Part shown: piece after piece, positions 11,481-24,576 of the stretch
Position numbering within the stretch: the first letter of the stretch is position 1
Layout: each line of letters begins with the position of its first letter
Source: Anisodus tanguticus
Taxonomy: Eukaryota; Streptophyta; Magnoliopsida; Solanales; Solanaceae
Direction of reading: 5' to 3'
DNA: 64,000 nucleotides
NCBI GenBank assembly: GCA_034509755.1
Contig: CM067546.1
Span: 15,278,970-15,342,969 of the forward strand
Position numbers and translations under genes: made by a program
Notes under the pieces: generated by a model
Database searches by the model: none
What the model was told of the DNA's origin: nothing
Seen by the model: the letters and a program-made list of their open reading frames with translations, nothing else

Positions 11481-13227
11481 TGTTACGATCCAAAAACACA
11501 AGTCGTGTTGACATTTATATTCCCCAGATAGGTAAAGAATTGTCGAGTCAATTAATTTAAGGTAAACAATTAAAGCCGAATATCCAAATTTCAAGTTTTT
11601 ATAATAAGAAAATGCGAAAACATCAAAAAACACCCTAGATTGATGTCATAAATATAAGAACCTCTACAAATAGAAAAAATACTAGTCTGAAATCAACTAC
11701 TATACTGTCTGAATACAAACGAAACACATGAATAATAAAAGGATAGAGGTGGAAGGGTGTTGCGGAAAAACTAGGCAGCTCACCACAATCTTCGGAACAC
11801 CGTCTCAAACTCAAACAACTTCGCGGTGTCCACTAGTGCTCGAAGTTGAATTTGCACCACAAAGAGTGCAGCAAGTGTAGTATGAGTATGGGAAGCACAT
11901 GTACTCAGTATATCTCATAGACCGATAACGAAAGAAGTAGTGACGAAGTATTAGGAAAAAGTATCTTTTACCTTTACCAACTTACCTTACTTAGAAATCA
12001 TACCATTAACCGCATAATAGACCAACAGGTACCGAGTAAAATATAATCAAGTATCAAGTAAGTCACATACTCAAATAATCAGATCATCAGAGAATCAGGT
12101 AAATGGTTAATTAGATAATCAGGTAAGAAATAATTAATGAAATACAATGTAATATGCTCCCGTATACACACATAGCTCCACGGGACTGCATGGGAGATGT
12201 GACTCATAGGGCACCGCTAAGTTCATATACACGTGTGGAATGCCAGATCTCCGAGATCACATCGGGCGTCCAGCCTTTTAAGGCGCTGAAATATCGTGTA
12301 ATTGAGCTTTTTAGGCCAAAATATCCATCAACCGGCCAATTAGGCCGAATAACCATCACTTACCTTGAATCTCGATCTCCCGGATCGTATAAAACCAAAT
12401 CAGTGTATATGCACGATACAACACATAATACAATGAATATCTCTTGTAGTTTGGACTTCATAGCCAATAATTTCAAGTAGGTGTATCGACAATCCAGGCT
12501 TAATATCCAATAAGTTCAAGCAAGTTCGTCAACAATTCTGACTTAGTAGCCAAAAAGTTAAGTAAGTTCATCAACATGTGTTATCACAAGTGTACGAGAT
12601 TTCTTAAAGTACCGAATACAATTAAACGGTCAATATAAGACAAGTAGCACATAACAACTAATGCACACATACTTTGGTATTCCTGGGTCACGACTCGTAA
12701 CTACACAATACACTATCATCCATATTATGGCACTAGTACTTATATCAATGTTCGTCACATCATGGGTACGAGATCCCCCTCTGAGGACCTTACCTCTTAT
12801 TATTAAGCAGACTATGAACCTGTTCGCGCACTCAAAAGATTGAAACGGGATCGTCTTGACCCAATGTTGATCGTGGTATACTCCTTAAACTTAACTAGTT
12901 TCATCACAAACGGTCCAAATTACTCCCGAGCCCCTCAGGATCTGTCCCGACCACTCAACTAAGTAATAAATCAAGTTCTGAACCTCGTGAAATTTATGAA
13001 ACTTCGATTTAACCTCTCCAACCCCCCGATGTTGACTTTATCAAATTTCCTCATTTCTTTAACTTCAGGACTTCCGATTTTACTATTTCTTATTTGATAC
13101 TCGCCTGATTATCTCAGGAATCACATCACCATCCACACAAGTTATAAATACCATAATAGAGCTACAGGAAGGGTAATTCAGGGATAAAGGGTCAAAAAGG
13201 TCAAAACGACACAAGTGAGTCGTTACA
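11481..13227 (-). mobile_element. Ty3-gypsy solo LTR
   Basis: On the minus strand the LTR begins TGTAACGACTCACTTGTG at 13227 and ends with GGATCGTAACA at 11481, matching the start and end style of the gypsy elements further right. Part of the interior (about 11860-11910, GTGCAGCAAGTGTAGTATGAG) is clearly related to the minus-strand gypsy LTR at 26324-29370. The flanking pentamers are TATCC (11476-11480) and TATGC (13228-13232), a 5-bp duplication with one mismatch. No internal region or partner LTR is adjacent, so this is a solo LTR left by recombination. Confidence 0.8.
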
Positions 13228-13232
13228 TATGC

Positions 13233-13323
13233 AATATCTACTTTTTGTTTGACACGAATCCAGAATTTAAAGTTTATGAGATCATACAAGGACCTGAAGC
13301 TAATTATGTAATGATAATTGTGT

Positions 13324-13363
<40 letters not shown>

Positions 13364-13823
13364 TGCAAAAAAGCTACTCACTTCTCCCAAACCCATATAC
13401 ATGCCTAATTTTAGTGCTTCATGTAGGTTACACAGTCAACATACTTTGTATTCGTACTGTCGTTTTTTAATTATTAGTTTGAATAATGACAAATCCTTTC
13501 TATCACTTCAGTCAATTGCTCTAGATACCTCCCTCGTGGTTGTGATCTCCTTGTCATATTTTTTCTCTGGTAATGATGTGAGCAAATTATTTTTCATATT
13601 TTCGGGAATGCCCTTGGGACTTAGCCTCTCAAGTAGTCTTCTAACAAAGAAGAAAAAACAAAATAAAAATAAAAAGGTATACTCTTCAATTTAACTATAT
13701 TTAAGTATCTTTCCTACTTTCTTGGGTTTCTTGGTTACATGCCCACTTTCAGTCTTTAATTGATGAATTACCCACGAGTCTTGAATAATACAAAATAGTC
13801 CACATTTACAAAATCATAGAAGA
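13233..13823. other. Intergenic, no gene supported
   Basis: AT-rich DNA with a (TA)n microsatellite. A plus-strand open frame at 13215-13694 runs through the microsatellite and has no recognisable domain, so it is not called as a gene. Confidence 0.5.
13329..13361. repeat. (TA)n microsatellite
   Basis: About 16 uninterrupted TA dinucleotides, a likely polymorphic marker. Confidence 0.95.
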
Positions 13824-13831
13824 CTTACATC

Positions 13832-14664
13832 TAGAGATGGCAGTGGATCTTGGACCCGGTGGATCCAGATCCGTTTTATAAGATATGGATCTTCAAAATT
13901 TGGACCCGACGGATCCGGATTGGACCCGGATCCATTTCTGACGGATCGGATCTGGATCTCGACCTTGTATTTGAGATCCGTATCCGGTCTAGATCCGACC
14001 CGTGGATCCATTTTTTATTAAATATATTCATAACCTAGAATGTAATTTTATAAGTATTTTCTTAAAATTGCTAAGCACATCCTTGCAAGTTTAATTCTCA
14101 AAACAAGTTTAATTTATCCCCGCGTTAACTCAAAACCAAAAAATAAAGAGGTAACTTCGATAATAAAATCAATGTTATATTAGTGAATGACTAACATCTC
14201 CATAGACAAGTAGTTAAAATTATATTCACTTCATTTGTGAAGATTCCAAGCACATGCAAGTTCTTCATTGTGGAAATACTAGTCAGCATTTTTCACAACT
14301 ATTGTCATTGTCCAACATTTTCAATTAATAGCTCACAATCAAAATGAGACAACGAACAAAATATCTCATATGAACATTTCAAAATTGAAACGCAGTAAAC
14401 TGTTAGCTAAGTAAAAATCGTTTGTCAGTTCAAAAAAAAATTCTTAGCAGGGTTACATTCTTACATGTGGATCCAGATCCGATCCGTGGATTCGATGGAT
14501 CCGGATTTGAATATGATTTTTATGGACCTGATGGATCTGGATCCAGGTATGAAAAACAGATCTAGATCTAGATCCGTGTATGAAATGATCCGATCCGGAT
14601 CCGGATGCGCCATCTAGTAGGATCCCGATCCAAGTCCGAAAAATCATAACAGTCTCCATCCCTA
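13832..14664. mobile_element. 833-bp non-autonomous hAT element with GGATCC-rich ends
   Basis: The left end TAGAGATGGCAGTGGATC and the right end read inversely, TAGGGATGGAGACTG, resemble the ends of the element at 7734-8733. The flanking octamers are identical: CTTACATC at 13824-13831 and 14665-14672. Both terminal 150-200 bases are packed with GGATCC, GATCCG and GATCTGGATC motifs, in sharp contrast to the plain AT-rich centre (about 14040-14450). No transposase is present. Confidence 0.92.
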
Positions 14665-14843
14665 CTTACATCCCCAGCCCCAAAGTCTTGAAAACCACAA
14701 AATAGTCTCTCTATCCCTAGAGTTTCACAAAGTCAATTAGAAATAAAAATCAAGTTCTTCCTCCAAAGGATTCCGTTTTTCTCCCTTTTCAGATCTCTTT
14801 TCTAGCAAAAAATTCTTGTTTTTCATCAAAAAATCATTGCCCA

Positions 14844-15041
14844 ATGACGGAGAGCTTCTCCAGTTCAACCATTGTTATTCCTAGCTCTCAACTATTATTA
14901 TCTCTAATTAATTTCTCCATTGCTATAAAAGCTCAACTACGTCACCAACTATCATCAACTATACTGTATATCATAAATCGATTTGTGTCAATTATCAATA
15001 GATATGTTTTCTGTTTAACTAAATCATTTGTCAATTATTGA
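14844..15041 (+). other. Small open frame, 65 codons, uncertain
   Basis: Begins MTESFSSSTIVIPSSQLLL and runs to a stop at 15041. The Ser-rich start followed by a Leu/Ile-rich stretch recalls the first residues of some copia Gag proteins, but no further Gag or pol sequence follows. It could be a retroelement relic or chance. A pyrimidine-rich leader precedes it (14757-14830). Confidence 0.2.
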
Positions 15042-15112
15042 CCCCTTGGTATATATAGGCTAGGCTATGCTTGGCTAAAAAGAAATTAATTAAATGATTA
15101 AATTATAATAAG

Positions 15113-15985
15113 AGACTTAACACTATTTAAATATGAAACTAATTTGTTATTATCATTTAAGAGCCCCTATCAATTGGACACATGACTTAATGAGTTTGAG
15201 AACAAGTAATGGTCCTCAAAGCACTAATATTTGACTAAAAAGTAATTAATTACTTATATAAGGAACTTAACACTATTTAATTATGAAACTATTTTTTTTA
15301 TTATATCGTATAAGAGCCCCATCAATTGGACACATGATCTAATGAGTTTGAGAATAAGTAATAGTGCTCAAAGCACGGTTATTTGGCTAAAAATAATAAA
15401 TAAATTAACTAAACTATAATAAAAGATTTAACACTATTTACACATGAGAATAATACTTTATTACATCATATGATATCCCGCATCAATTTGTCACATGATT
15501 CAAAGAGTTTGAAAACAAGTAATGCTTCTCATAACATTAATCCAATGAGTTTGAGAACAAGAAATGGTTCTCATAACACATGATACAATGAGATTGAGAA
15601 TAAATAATGGTTCTCAAAGCACATATTTGTTATAAGATGGTGCTCTAAGGGCCATTTCTTATATGGTATAACAATAACATAGTATAATCTCACAAGTGAA
15701 ATCTGAAAAAGATAGTGTACGTAGACCTTATCCCTACCTTGGGAGGTAGAGACACACATGTTAATCACAAGTAATTGGTCATATATTATTATGTTAAGTA
15801 TTACGAATTTGTGAGACATTATTATGTGACGACTTATCAATTGGTCACATGATCTAATAAATTTAAACACAAGTAATGGTTATAATCAAAGCACAACCTT
15901 ATTCTAAGAAAGTTATTTGTATAACCATTACTTGTTATAAAACTCATTGGATCATGTCACCAATAGTTGGGGACTCTCATATGAT
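15113..15985. repeat. Diverged tandem repeats of 150-161 bp with an inverted terminal unit
   Basis: The motif TTAACACTATTT recurs at 15117, 15267 and 15428. It is followed each time by TATGA-A(C)T, a TTATTA-type tract, AGAGCCCC-ATCAATTGGACACATGA, AATGAGTTTGAGAA-AAGTAATG and CTCAAAGCAC. Shortened units follow to about 15890. From about 15905 the same block appears in reverse (ATAACCATTACTTGTT, CTCATTGGATCATGTCACCAAT, GGGGACTCTCATATGATATAATAAAG). The block can therefore fold back on itself. No coding sequence was found. Confidence 0.8.
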
Positions 15986-16435
15986 ATAATAAAGTAATAT
16001 TTGTATTTTAATGGTGTAATACATATATAGATCCTTGAATTTTTCCAAAACTTCCACTTGAACACCCCAACTGAGGCTAGTTTCAGTTGAACACTCCAAC
16101 ATAATGTTTATTGTACCTTTTAAACAAAAAATACAAAATTATGTTTCATAGCTCTTATGTGCATGAATACATCTAATATCATATTTTTCCTTTTTTCATT
16201 TTTGTAAAACCCAATATTCCCATCTCTCTTCTCTTCCCCAAATTCCAAATCCTAGATACAATAAACATGAATTTCTAATGCCTCTGCCGCTGGTGGATAA
16301 CAACCATGCGATAAAGAACGTGTCGGCAGCGTGGCCTAATTCTCTCATTCTTCTCCAAAATAAAATTTCTTCACCAACTCCATTAATTAGTGCTACCATT
16401 TGAATCTTTCACCATGACCAAATTTCGATCAGATT

Positions 16436-19248
16436 TGTAATGACCCGGTTAGTTGTTATTTCACTTTTGACCTATTTACCCTCATTGGCCATTCCTCGAG
16501 TCTTGTTAGTATGATTTTGATCCGCGGGGATGGGTGGTACAGTTCTCAAGGTAATCGAGTGAGACTTATGTTGATTTTTATGAAATAGAGCCTTAGAGTG
16601 AAAAGAGTTTGACCAATAGCTGACTTGGGATAGACATACCTTTTTCAGAAATTGGTCGATTCAGAGAGATCCATGGTCTATTATGACTTGGTGGGATGTT
16701 TAGTTTGGTTCTCGAGGCACGCGAGAGAGTTTTGGGTTATTGGTTGGGAAGTTGATATTTGGCCATTAGGTGTTGATCCAGTCAAATGGACCTCTGTTGG
16801 AAATTCAGAGACCACGGGTGAGTCCGTAGCGTATTTTTATATGTGAATGCTTGTATGATTTGTATATGAGAGGCCTCGGGTGATTGTCAAATTTCGAGAT
16901 TCAAATAGTGAAAAACTAGGATTATTCTAGTGTCCGCTATAGTGGGCCCGCTACAGCGAGGTCTTGGTCCACTATAGCGGGATGGTAACATTTGAGAGGG
17001 ATCGCCACGGCGGACTATGATCTGCTGTGGCAGATGCACGATAGCGAGGGTGGGCCGCTGTGATGGGCCATCTGTAGCGAACGTCTTACCACTTTAGTGA
17101 AATAACGCGCACATGAACCTAATAAATTCTATGTGAAACCTTTTTATTTTGCTATTCCTAACCATTTTGAGGCGAATTGAGGAGATTCTTGGTTGATTTC
17201 TCTTGAGGGTAAGTTGCCTAAGCTTTAATTCTTTCTTTTATATCTCTTAAGCATGAATCCATGATAGACAATTCATAGAACTTAAGAGGAAAGCTGTGTT
17301 TTGATGATATTCCATAAAATGAGTTTTAGTATTTCTAAATGGGATTTGATGGTGGACTTGACTAATATAAGTATGAAAATTGATGATTTAGTAACCATTA
17401 GGCTTGAATCTTCCATTATTGTTGAGAAATTGATATGGAAAATATGGTTTATGCCTAATTTAAGGGTTCTGCATTATTTGATAAAATTGACCTATTAAGG
17501 AACTAATCTAGAAATTAGAAGGTAGATTCAAACTTCTAGAATGTTGGGATACCAATTTCACTCTCCAATTTACTGTTTACCCTTGTGGGCCCGTTTTCCC
17601 CCTTATACTTAGTTGATTTTAATTCGAATGACTGTATAGAATTATGGTTATCATTGCTCCTTATTTCTAACTTACAATTAGATAATGAATAGACTCTGAT
17701 TACCTGGAAGCTCTCCAGAAAGCCAAGGCTAAAGTATGATTGTTCGTGGCTCCAACTCGACATCCAGGTAGGTTACAACTTACCTTCTAGTTAGACTTCG
17801 GTTAGTGAAGTATATGTAGAGTTAGTGATTGTTGGATAAAACATGTTACACTTTCAAGTATGAAGTTGGGATGGATTACTTAGGCTTGTATTGTTGTTGA
17901 TTATTTTGTGGGCTTATTGCCTCTTTATGATTTATTGGTTGTTGCCATGTGTGTTATATTAGACTTGTACTTAGTTGCCATATTGTGATTATGATATGGT
18001 TGTCTCTCACTTATTTTGATACTATCATGGATAGAGAAATGACTTGACTTAATATTGATATTGTGATATGTGACAACGTGTGGCACGATTGGAATTTGAT
18101 TATGATTTACACATGAGATTGATACATGCATATCATCCATACATATTCTACATGATTCATTATTATGAACTGTTATTTAATATTAATAATGATAAGAGGG
18201 AAAGTTAAACATCTGAGGCTTTCTATTATGGTGTTTCTATGTGCATATTTTGTATGGCCTCTTTTGCATATATAATTGGTGTTACCTATGTGGTCGGAAG
18301 GGAAATTGTTCCGGATGTGGCATTGTACAAATTTTGAATAAGTTCATATTGATTGTTGATTTACGGATGTTGTTATGTTTATTCATCTCATGATTAGTGT
18401 TGAATTTGACATTCATACATGCATTCATCCTCATTTCCATGTTAAATTTATATAATCGGAGATTGACGTGATGGTGATAAGTGAGGAGGAAACATCCTTA
18501 ATTCTTGTAACATATTTTTTGCCTAGACATCTCTAGGATGTGTACGGTGGTTGATTCATTTGAGATGTTGCGTGCTTGTTAATCTCTTTCCTAGACACAT
18601 GATGGATTCGAGGACTAGAGATTACGCTTAGGCTATGATTGTAGATTATTGAGATCAAAGGTGGTCACATTATTGCAAGTCTTACGTAGATGTGCTTAGT
18701 GATTACTTCATCCTCGTACTTCATGGATTCTGACGTGATACTTCTATGTGTGAATGGTTGTTCTTGGACTTTGTTGTGTTGTACTTAATTGCAAGCATGC
18801 CAATTCTTCAATCTTTTTCTTTATATATATGAACTAAATGTTATCGGCCTATGATACCTACCAGTTTATAGTGTTTGTACTGATACTACTCTTGTTACAC
18901 CTTTTTTGGGGTGTAGAGTTGTTGCAGATACATGAGCGAGGTTCTATTAGCCTTCGAGGATCTCATTGAGTTCATTTAGACTTTTCTATTTAATTTTAAT
19001 TCTAAACAGATTTGTATTCAGGTTGTGTTTGTAACTTTTATTACATTGTATTCTTAGAAGCTGTTGTACAATTTAGATCGGAATCCTTGGGTGGTTGTTG
19101 TATTCCGCATTATCACATATCTATGTTTTTAGACTTCTATTGCTTTTATTATTTATTTATATTATTGGATGAATCTGTAAGGGATAGGTTCATCTACCAG
19201 GTGGGAAAATGGTAGTTGCCCGCACGATCAGTGATTTGGGTTGTGACA
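16436..19248 (+). repeat. 5' LTR of the gypsy element
   Basis: 2.8 kb, matching 22740-26244 over most of its length (for example GCTCTCC-GAAAGCCAAGGC, GATAATGGATAGA-like and CACGATCAGTGATTTGGG blocks). It contains about 430 bases (roughly 16750-17176) that the right copy lacks, and lacks about 280 bases present in the right copy around 24420-24570 and 25414-25550. Both differences look like deletions after insertion. Confidence 0.85.
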
Positions 19249-19251
19249 CGT

Positions 19252-19265
19252 TAGTATCAGAGCCC
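19252..19265 (+). other. Primer-binding site (initiator tRNA-Met type)
   Basis: TAGTATCAGAGCCC lies four bases after the LTR end and differs from the usual TGGTATCAGAGC by one base. It sets the plus orientation of the element. Confidence 0.8.
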
Positions 19266-22200
19266 TAGGTTACCCGGTCTATAAGTACAAGATCATGTCT
19301 AGTAAAGTCTTGCGGATTGGTATGATGAGCTCCGTACCTATCCGCGAAAAGCTATAGGACATTTAGAAAACTTCCAATTCTTTTATTCTTTTGTGTTACT
19401 TCATTCAAATCGGGATCTAGTTGATTCCAACTGGTATCTAAATATCCTTGTCTTATTCTCTCATGAATGGTGGAAACTTATTCTTAAATTCTTATACGAT
19501 CGGTTTATTTTGGAAGTGTTGTGGTATGGTACGAGATGTGTCATCATAATTCAGACGCATGACCAAGTTCAGTTTCTAACTATGGCTTGAGGATTCAGTT
19601 GTGTGGGGTCGCGGTTAGACTCATTTATTGTGGGAGTTTCTTGAGAAATGGGAGAGATGGTACAGAGTGTCAAATGATCTCTATGTTTTTAGCATTGGGT
19701 TGCTCGGAAGTGGCAAAGGTCTATTTATGCTTAACAAGAATGATTTGTTCGAGGTAAATGATTCATCAGGGGCATGTTATTAGATGTCGGTATGCGGGGA
19801 CGAGTATAATTTGATAAGGATCATTGGATTTAGCAAAAGTATAGTGACCACATGTAATAAAGAAGAGAAGTTAAGAATAAGGACATGGAGGACAATTTTT
19901 ATGGGAAACGTGTAGAGAAGGAATATTTCTTAGGATATTTTGGTATGAGTACTTTTCGTGTTAATGGGATGGAGGCGTAAGGAAGAGGATTTGGATAGAC
20001 TAAGTTGTTATTAGGAAGGGAAAAATTGGCACCTGATGTTTTTGTCAAGATAAGGTTGCTATTGGTGCGAGAGTGAATTTTATCTTCGGTCGTGAAAAGT
20101 TAAGTTAGACTTCGACGTGACTATATGGTAGCGATTGTGGGTTATTTTAGGAAAGTGGTTATCGGTTCTACATCAGAAAGCAATGTTACTTGTGATGAGT
20201 GGAGACGCAAGATATTAGGCAGTATTAGTCCTAGTACTTTAGTATAGGGTGTGTTCATCGGGTCTTCGTGTTTAAAGGAATGGTAAGGATATCGTGGAAT
20301 CAAGAGCTAGTTGATTTGAGAATTATGTTGTGGCCATACATGGTAGAATTGACATAAGGGTTCAGTGTTGAGTTGGTATGTTTGGTTATGTCGTGGGCTA
20401 ATGGGGGCTAGTGGTTGACTAGTAAAAATGACACTAGTGTTGGACAAGTGCGATGTTCTGGTACTCAAGGAGCTATCGGGTGTTGCATATAATATTTGAT
20501 TAGGATTGAGAGCCTTGTACCTATTGTGTAAGTTAGGCTAGTTCCTACTACTACTACTGGTGTTACTATTCGGTTTAGTTGATCGAATGAAAGAGATAAT
20601 CGAGTTAATGATAAGAGGTATTCTAGTTCGACAATTGGGACGTTCGAAGTGGTAAATCAATGATGAGGTTTAAATTAATTTGAGTTGTAGAGAACATTTC
20701 AAAATTTGAGTTAAGGGAATTTAAGCAAAAACACCTTGGTGGAGGTACGTGGGGACATTAGTAGGATTGTATATGTGATACGCTAGATTTAGAGAGTAAT
20801 TAGTTTAGAGTTGAGTGAGTTAAGGGATATCTAATGTGTAGAGTGTATGGCCTACTGCTATCTCCAAGATTGACTCGGCTAGTTTGCAAGACTTATGATT
20901 ACACAAATTCTATGGTTAAATAATGATGATGATTGTGATTTGATCGGAACTGGGGAAGTGAAGAGTTAGGAAAAAGTGTAGTTGATCGAGAATCGATAAA
21001 AATAAGGTACATCTTTGGGATTACTTGGGTCCATATAAGTTATGGAGATGTTGTCTTACATATTTCAGACGAGGTGTGATCGTGAGTACGTTTAAAAAAT
21101 GGAGTCTACAGAGAAGGACTAAGTGGTATAATGGATTAAGTGATATGACAAGTTTCATGAGGTTTCATAGTCAGCAACTAGTGAGAAGCAAATTTTAGGT
21201 AACCGACATGTTAAGTCTTATGAGAGTGCCTTATGTGGTACATAGTTGGATAATTTCGTAAGAATCTTCAGTGGATTTGTTAGTGTGGTTTAAGAGAAAT
21301 GAATTGTGGAAATCCTTATTATGTGAGGGCTCGAGTTATATTTTTTAAATGAGACCATACTCATGGTAGTGTATTATGTTGTAGGTAATATTGACTAGAT
21401 AGCTTGGGTGAGCACTTTCGGATATTAAGGACTTGGGAGTAGTTGCGTGATATTTACAGCGGTAGTTGTAAGATTTGATATTTTCAAAATTGTTATGGGC
21501 ATATTGGGTGTTATAATAGGAGATTCGATGGTTAAAGGGGTATTATATGAGGCTACAGGTTTTGCATCAAAAAGTTTGGGGTTGTATTAGATTTGTGTAT
21601 CGGGTATATGTTGAGAAACATGAAGATTGCAATTATAAGGTATAGTTTTTGATACTAAGTTGGCAACTTGGATAAGACTCAACTTTTGGAGTCAAGGGTG
21701 ACTGACATAATTGATTATGCATGAAGAATAGATTGGAATTGGACACCAAAGATGTGTGGTAGGACAGTGATTGAGTTCGGAAAGTTGGAGTCAGTTGGAG
21801 TGATTATTGGTAGTATGCAGGATTGAGCACTCATTCCGATTCAGAATTGTTCGATTAGATCTTGATGTACTATATTTATATTTCCAGAGGGACTTATGGG
21901 TTCCCAGTAAATCATCTTTACAGATTCTATGAGTTTCATTTTAGATTAGAGGTATGATATGTTTACCGAGATTTATCAGTGTTTGCGAGTGGACTTGATG
22001 ACATTTACTGAGAGCACATAATTGAGAAAATGTAATGGGTTATGTCGGTACTTGATAATGATTTGAGGATGTACTATGGTTGCAAGAGGTCTTTAGAGTG
22101 ATCAGGTGATTTTCTACAAACTTGGACCAGTGAGGTACTTAGTGGTATACTTTCAATATTGTGATTTGAAGGTTTAAGAAGACACAGAACTAGCAAAGTC

Positions 22201-22739
22201 AACTATGAGTGAGATCAGGTTGATGAAATTGCTTAGAGTTGCTTCGATAAAGCAAGAATTCTTTTCTGGCAAGAGTAAGTCATGGTTTCGGGCTTTTGTT
22301 TATGTGTTTCTAAGAACTCATAGTGCGAAGGACTACTGCAGAAGGGTGAAAAAAAACTTAGCAAAATAAGAATATTTTACAATTTTAGAATGGGCTATGA
22401 TTATGTATAATCTAAAGGTTTGTGTTGTTTTGAGAAATGTTTATGGGACCTATCGATCGCGTTTAGAGGTTTGGTTATACCGAATCGGATAATTCCAGCA
22501 AAAGCAATTCTTAAATTTGAGAATTGGTGGTGAGAGAAATTTGAGTATGGAAATATGGAAATTAGGTCTTTCAGCCAAGTTAGCAGAAGTTTTGACTGAT
22601 AAGGTGAACGAGTAGTGATTTGGCATGCTTAATGCTGTGGAGGCTTCTGTGCTATTATATTAAAGATTCTTTGGTTACCGTCAGCTTTTGTACTCTCTTT
22701 CTTCATTCGAGGACAAATGATTATTTAATTAGTATTTGA
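19266..22739 (+). other. Internal region of the gypsy element, non-coding
   Basis: About 3.5 kb with stops in all frames and no recognisable retroviral domain on either strand. It ends near CATTCGAGGACAAATG (22702-22717), a sequence resembling the 3' end of gypsy pol regions, directly before the right LTR. This suggests a vestige of pol rather than unrelated filler. The usual G-rich polypurine tract has degraded to TTAGTATTTGA. Confidence 0.6.
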
Positions 22740-23025
22740 TGTAATTACCCATTTGGTCGTTATTTCTCTTTTGACCCATTTACCCTCATTGACCCTTCCT
22801 CGAGTCTCGTTAGTAATATTTTGATCCGTGGGGATGGGTGGTACAATTCTCAAGGTAATCGAGCGAGACTTATGTTGATTTTTATGAAATATAACCTTAG
22901 AGTGAAAAGAGTTTGACGAATAGTTGACTTTTGGATAGACAGACCTTTGTTGGAAATTTGTCAAGGTCTGGATGGTCTACTATGACATAGTGGGATGTTT
23001 AGTTTAGTTCTCGAGGCGCTCGAGA

Positions 23026-23091
23026 GAGTTTTGGGTTATTGGTTGAGGAGTTTTGGGTTATTGGTTGAGGAGTTTTGGGTTATTGGTTGAG
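23026..23091. repeat. Three perfect 22-bp tandem copies
   Basis: GAGTTTTGGGTTATTGGTTGAG is present three times in a row; the 5' LTR has a single copy at the corresponding place. It sits exactly at the breakpoint of the ~430-bp difference between the LTRs, so duplication and deletion may have the same cause. Confidence 0.9.
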
Positions 23092-24576
23092 GAGATTCGT
23101 TGTTGATTTCTCTTGAGGGTAAGTTCCCTAAGCTTGAATTCTTTCTTTTATATCTCTTAAGCATGAATCCATGATAGAAAATTCATAGAACTTAAGAGAA
23201 AAGCTGTGTGTTTGATGATATTTCATAAAATGAGTTTTGGTCTTTTTAAATGCGATTTGTTGGTGGACTTGACTAATATAAGTATGAAAATTGATGATTT
23301 AGTAACCATTAGGCTTGAATCGTTCATTATTGTTGAGAAATAGATTATGGAAAATATGGTTTATGCATTGTTTGATGAAATTGACATATTACTTAACTAA
23401 TCTAGCAATTGGAGGGTAGATTCGAACTTCTATAACGTTGGGATACCGATTTCACTCTTGATTTACTATTTACCCTTGTGGTCCCGTTTCCCCCTTTTAC
23501 TTAGTTGATTTTGATTCGAATGACTGTATAGCAATTTGGTTATCATTGCTCCTCATTTCTAACTTAGAATTCGATAATGGATAGATTTGATTACCTGGAA
23601 GCTCTCCGGAAAGCCAAGGCTAAGGTTTGATTGTTCGTGGTTCTAGCTCGACATCCGGTAGGTTACGACTTACCTTCTTGTTAGACTTTCGTTAGTGAAG
23701 CATATGTAGAGTTAGTGATTGTCGGAAAAAGCACGTTACACTTTCGAGTATGAAGTTAGGATGGATTAGTTAAGCTTGGATTGTTGATTGTTTTGTGGGC
23801 TTATTGCCTCTTTGTGATTTATTAGTTGTTGCCATGTGTGTGATATTGGACTTGTACTTAGGTGCCATATTGTGATTATGATACAGTTGTATCTCAATTA
23901 TTTTGACACTATCATGGATAGAGGAAAGGACTTGACTTAATATTGATATTGTGATATGTGACAATGTGTGGCACGATTGAAATTTGATTATGATTTACAC
24001 ATGAGATTGATATATGCATATCATTCATACACATTCTACATGATTCATTATTGTGAACTGTGATTTAATATTAATAATGATAAAAGAGAAAGTGAAACAT
24101 CTTTGGATTTCTATTATGGTGCTGCTACATGCACATTTCGTATTGCCTCTCTTGCATATATAATTAGTGTTACCTATGTGGTCCGAAGGGAAATTGTTCC
24201 GAATGTGTCATTGTATAGATTTAGGAATAAGTTCATATTGGTAGTTGATTTACGGATGTTGTTATATTTATTCATCTCATGATTAGTGTTGAATTTGACA
24301 TTCAAACATGCATTCATCCTCATTTCCATGTTAAATTTATATAATCGGAGATTGGCGTAATGGTCATAAGTAAGGAGGAAACATCCGTAATTCTTGTAAC
24401 ATATTTGTTCGCATAGCCATCTCTAGGCTGTGTGTGGAATGGCTAGTTGTGTGGTCGGTGGTGGAGTCATCTCTACGCTATGTGCGGAGTGGCTGGTGCA
24501 TGAACTTTATGGGTCCTCCATGGGTCATGATTGCTAGGACGTAGAGATATTTTGCCAAGAGTATGTGTGTACTATA

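Noticed and set aside
13215..13694. 159-codon plus-strand open frame
   Set aside because: It reads through a (TA)n microsatellite (Ile-Tyr repeats) and has no recognisable domain.
15700..15765. GTAGACCTTATCCCTACCTTGG-like stretch resembling a second SINE family
   Set aside because: Only a short partial match without head, tail or target duplication; not enough to call.
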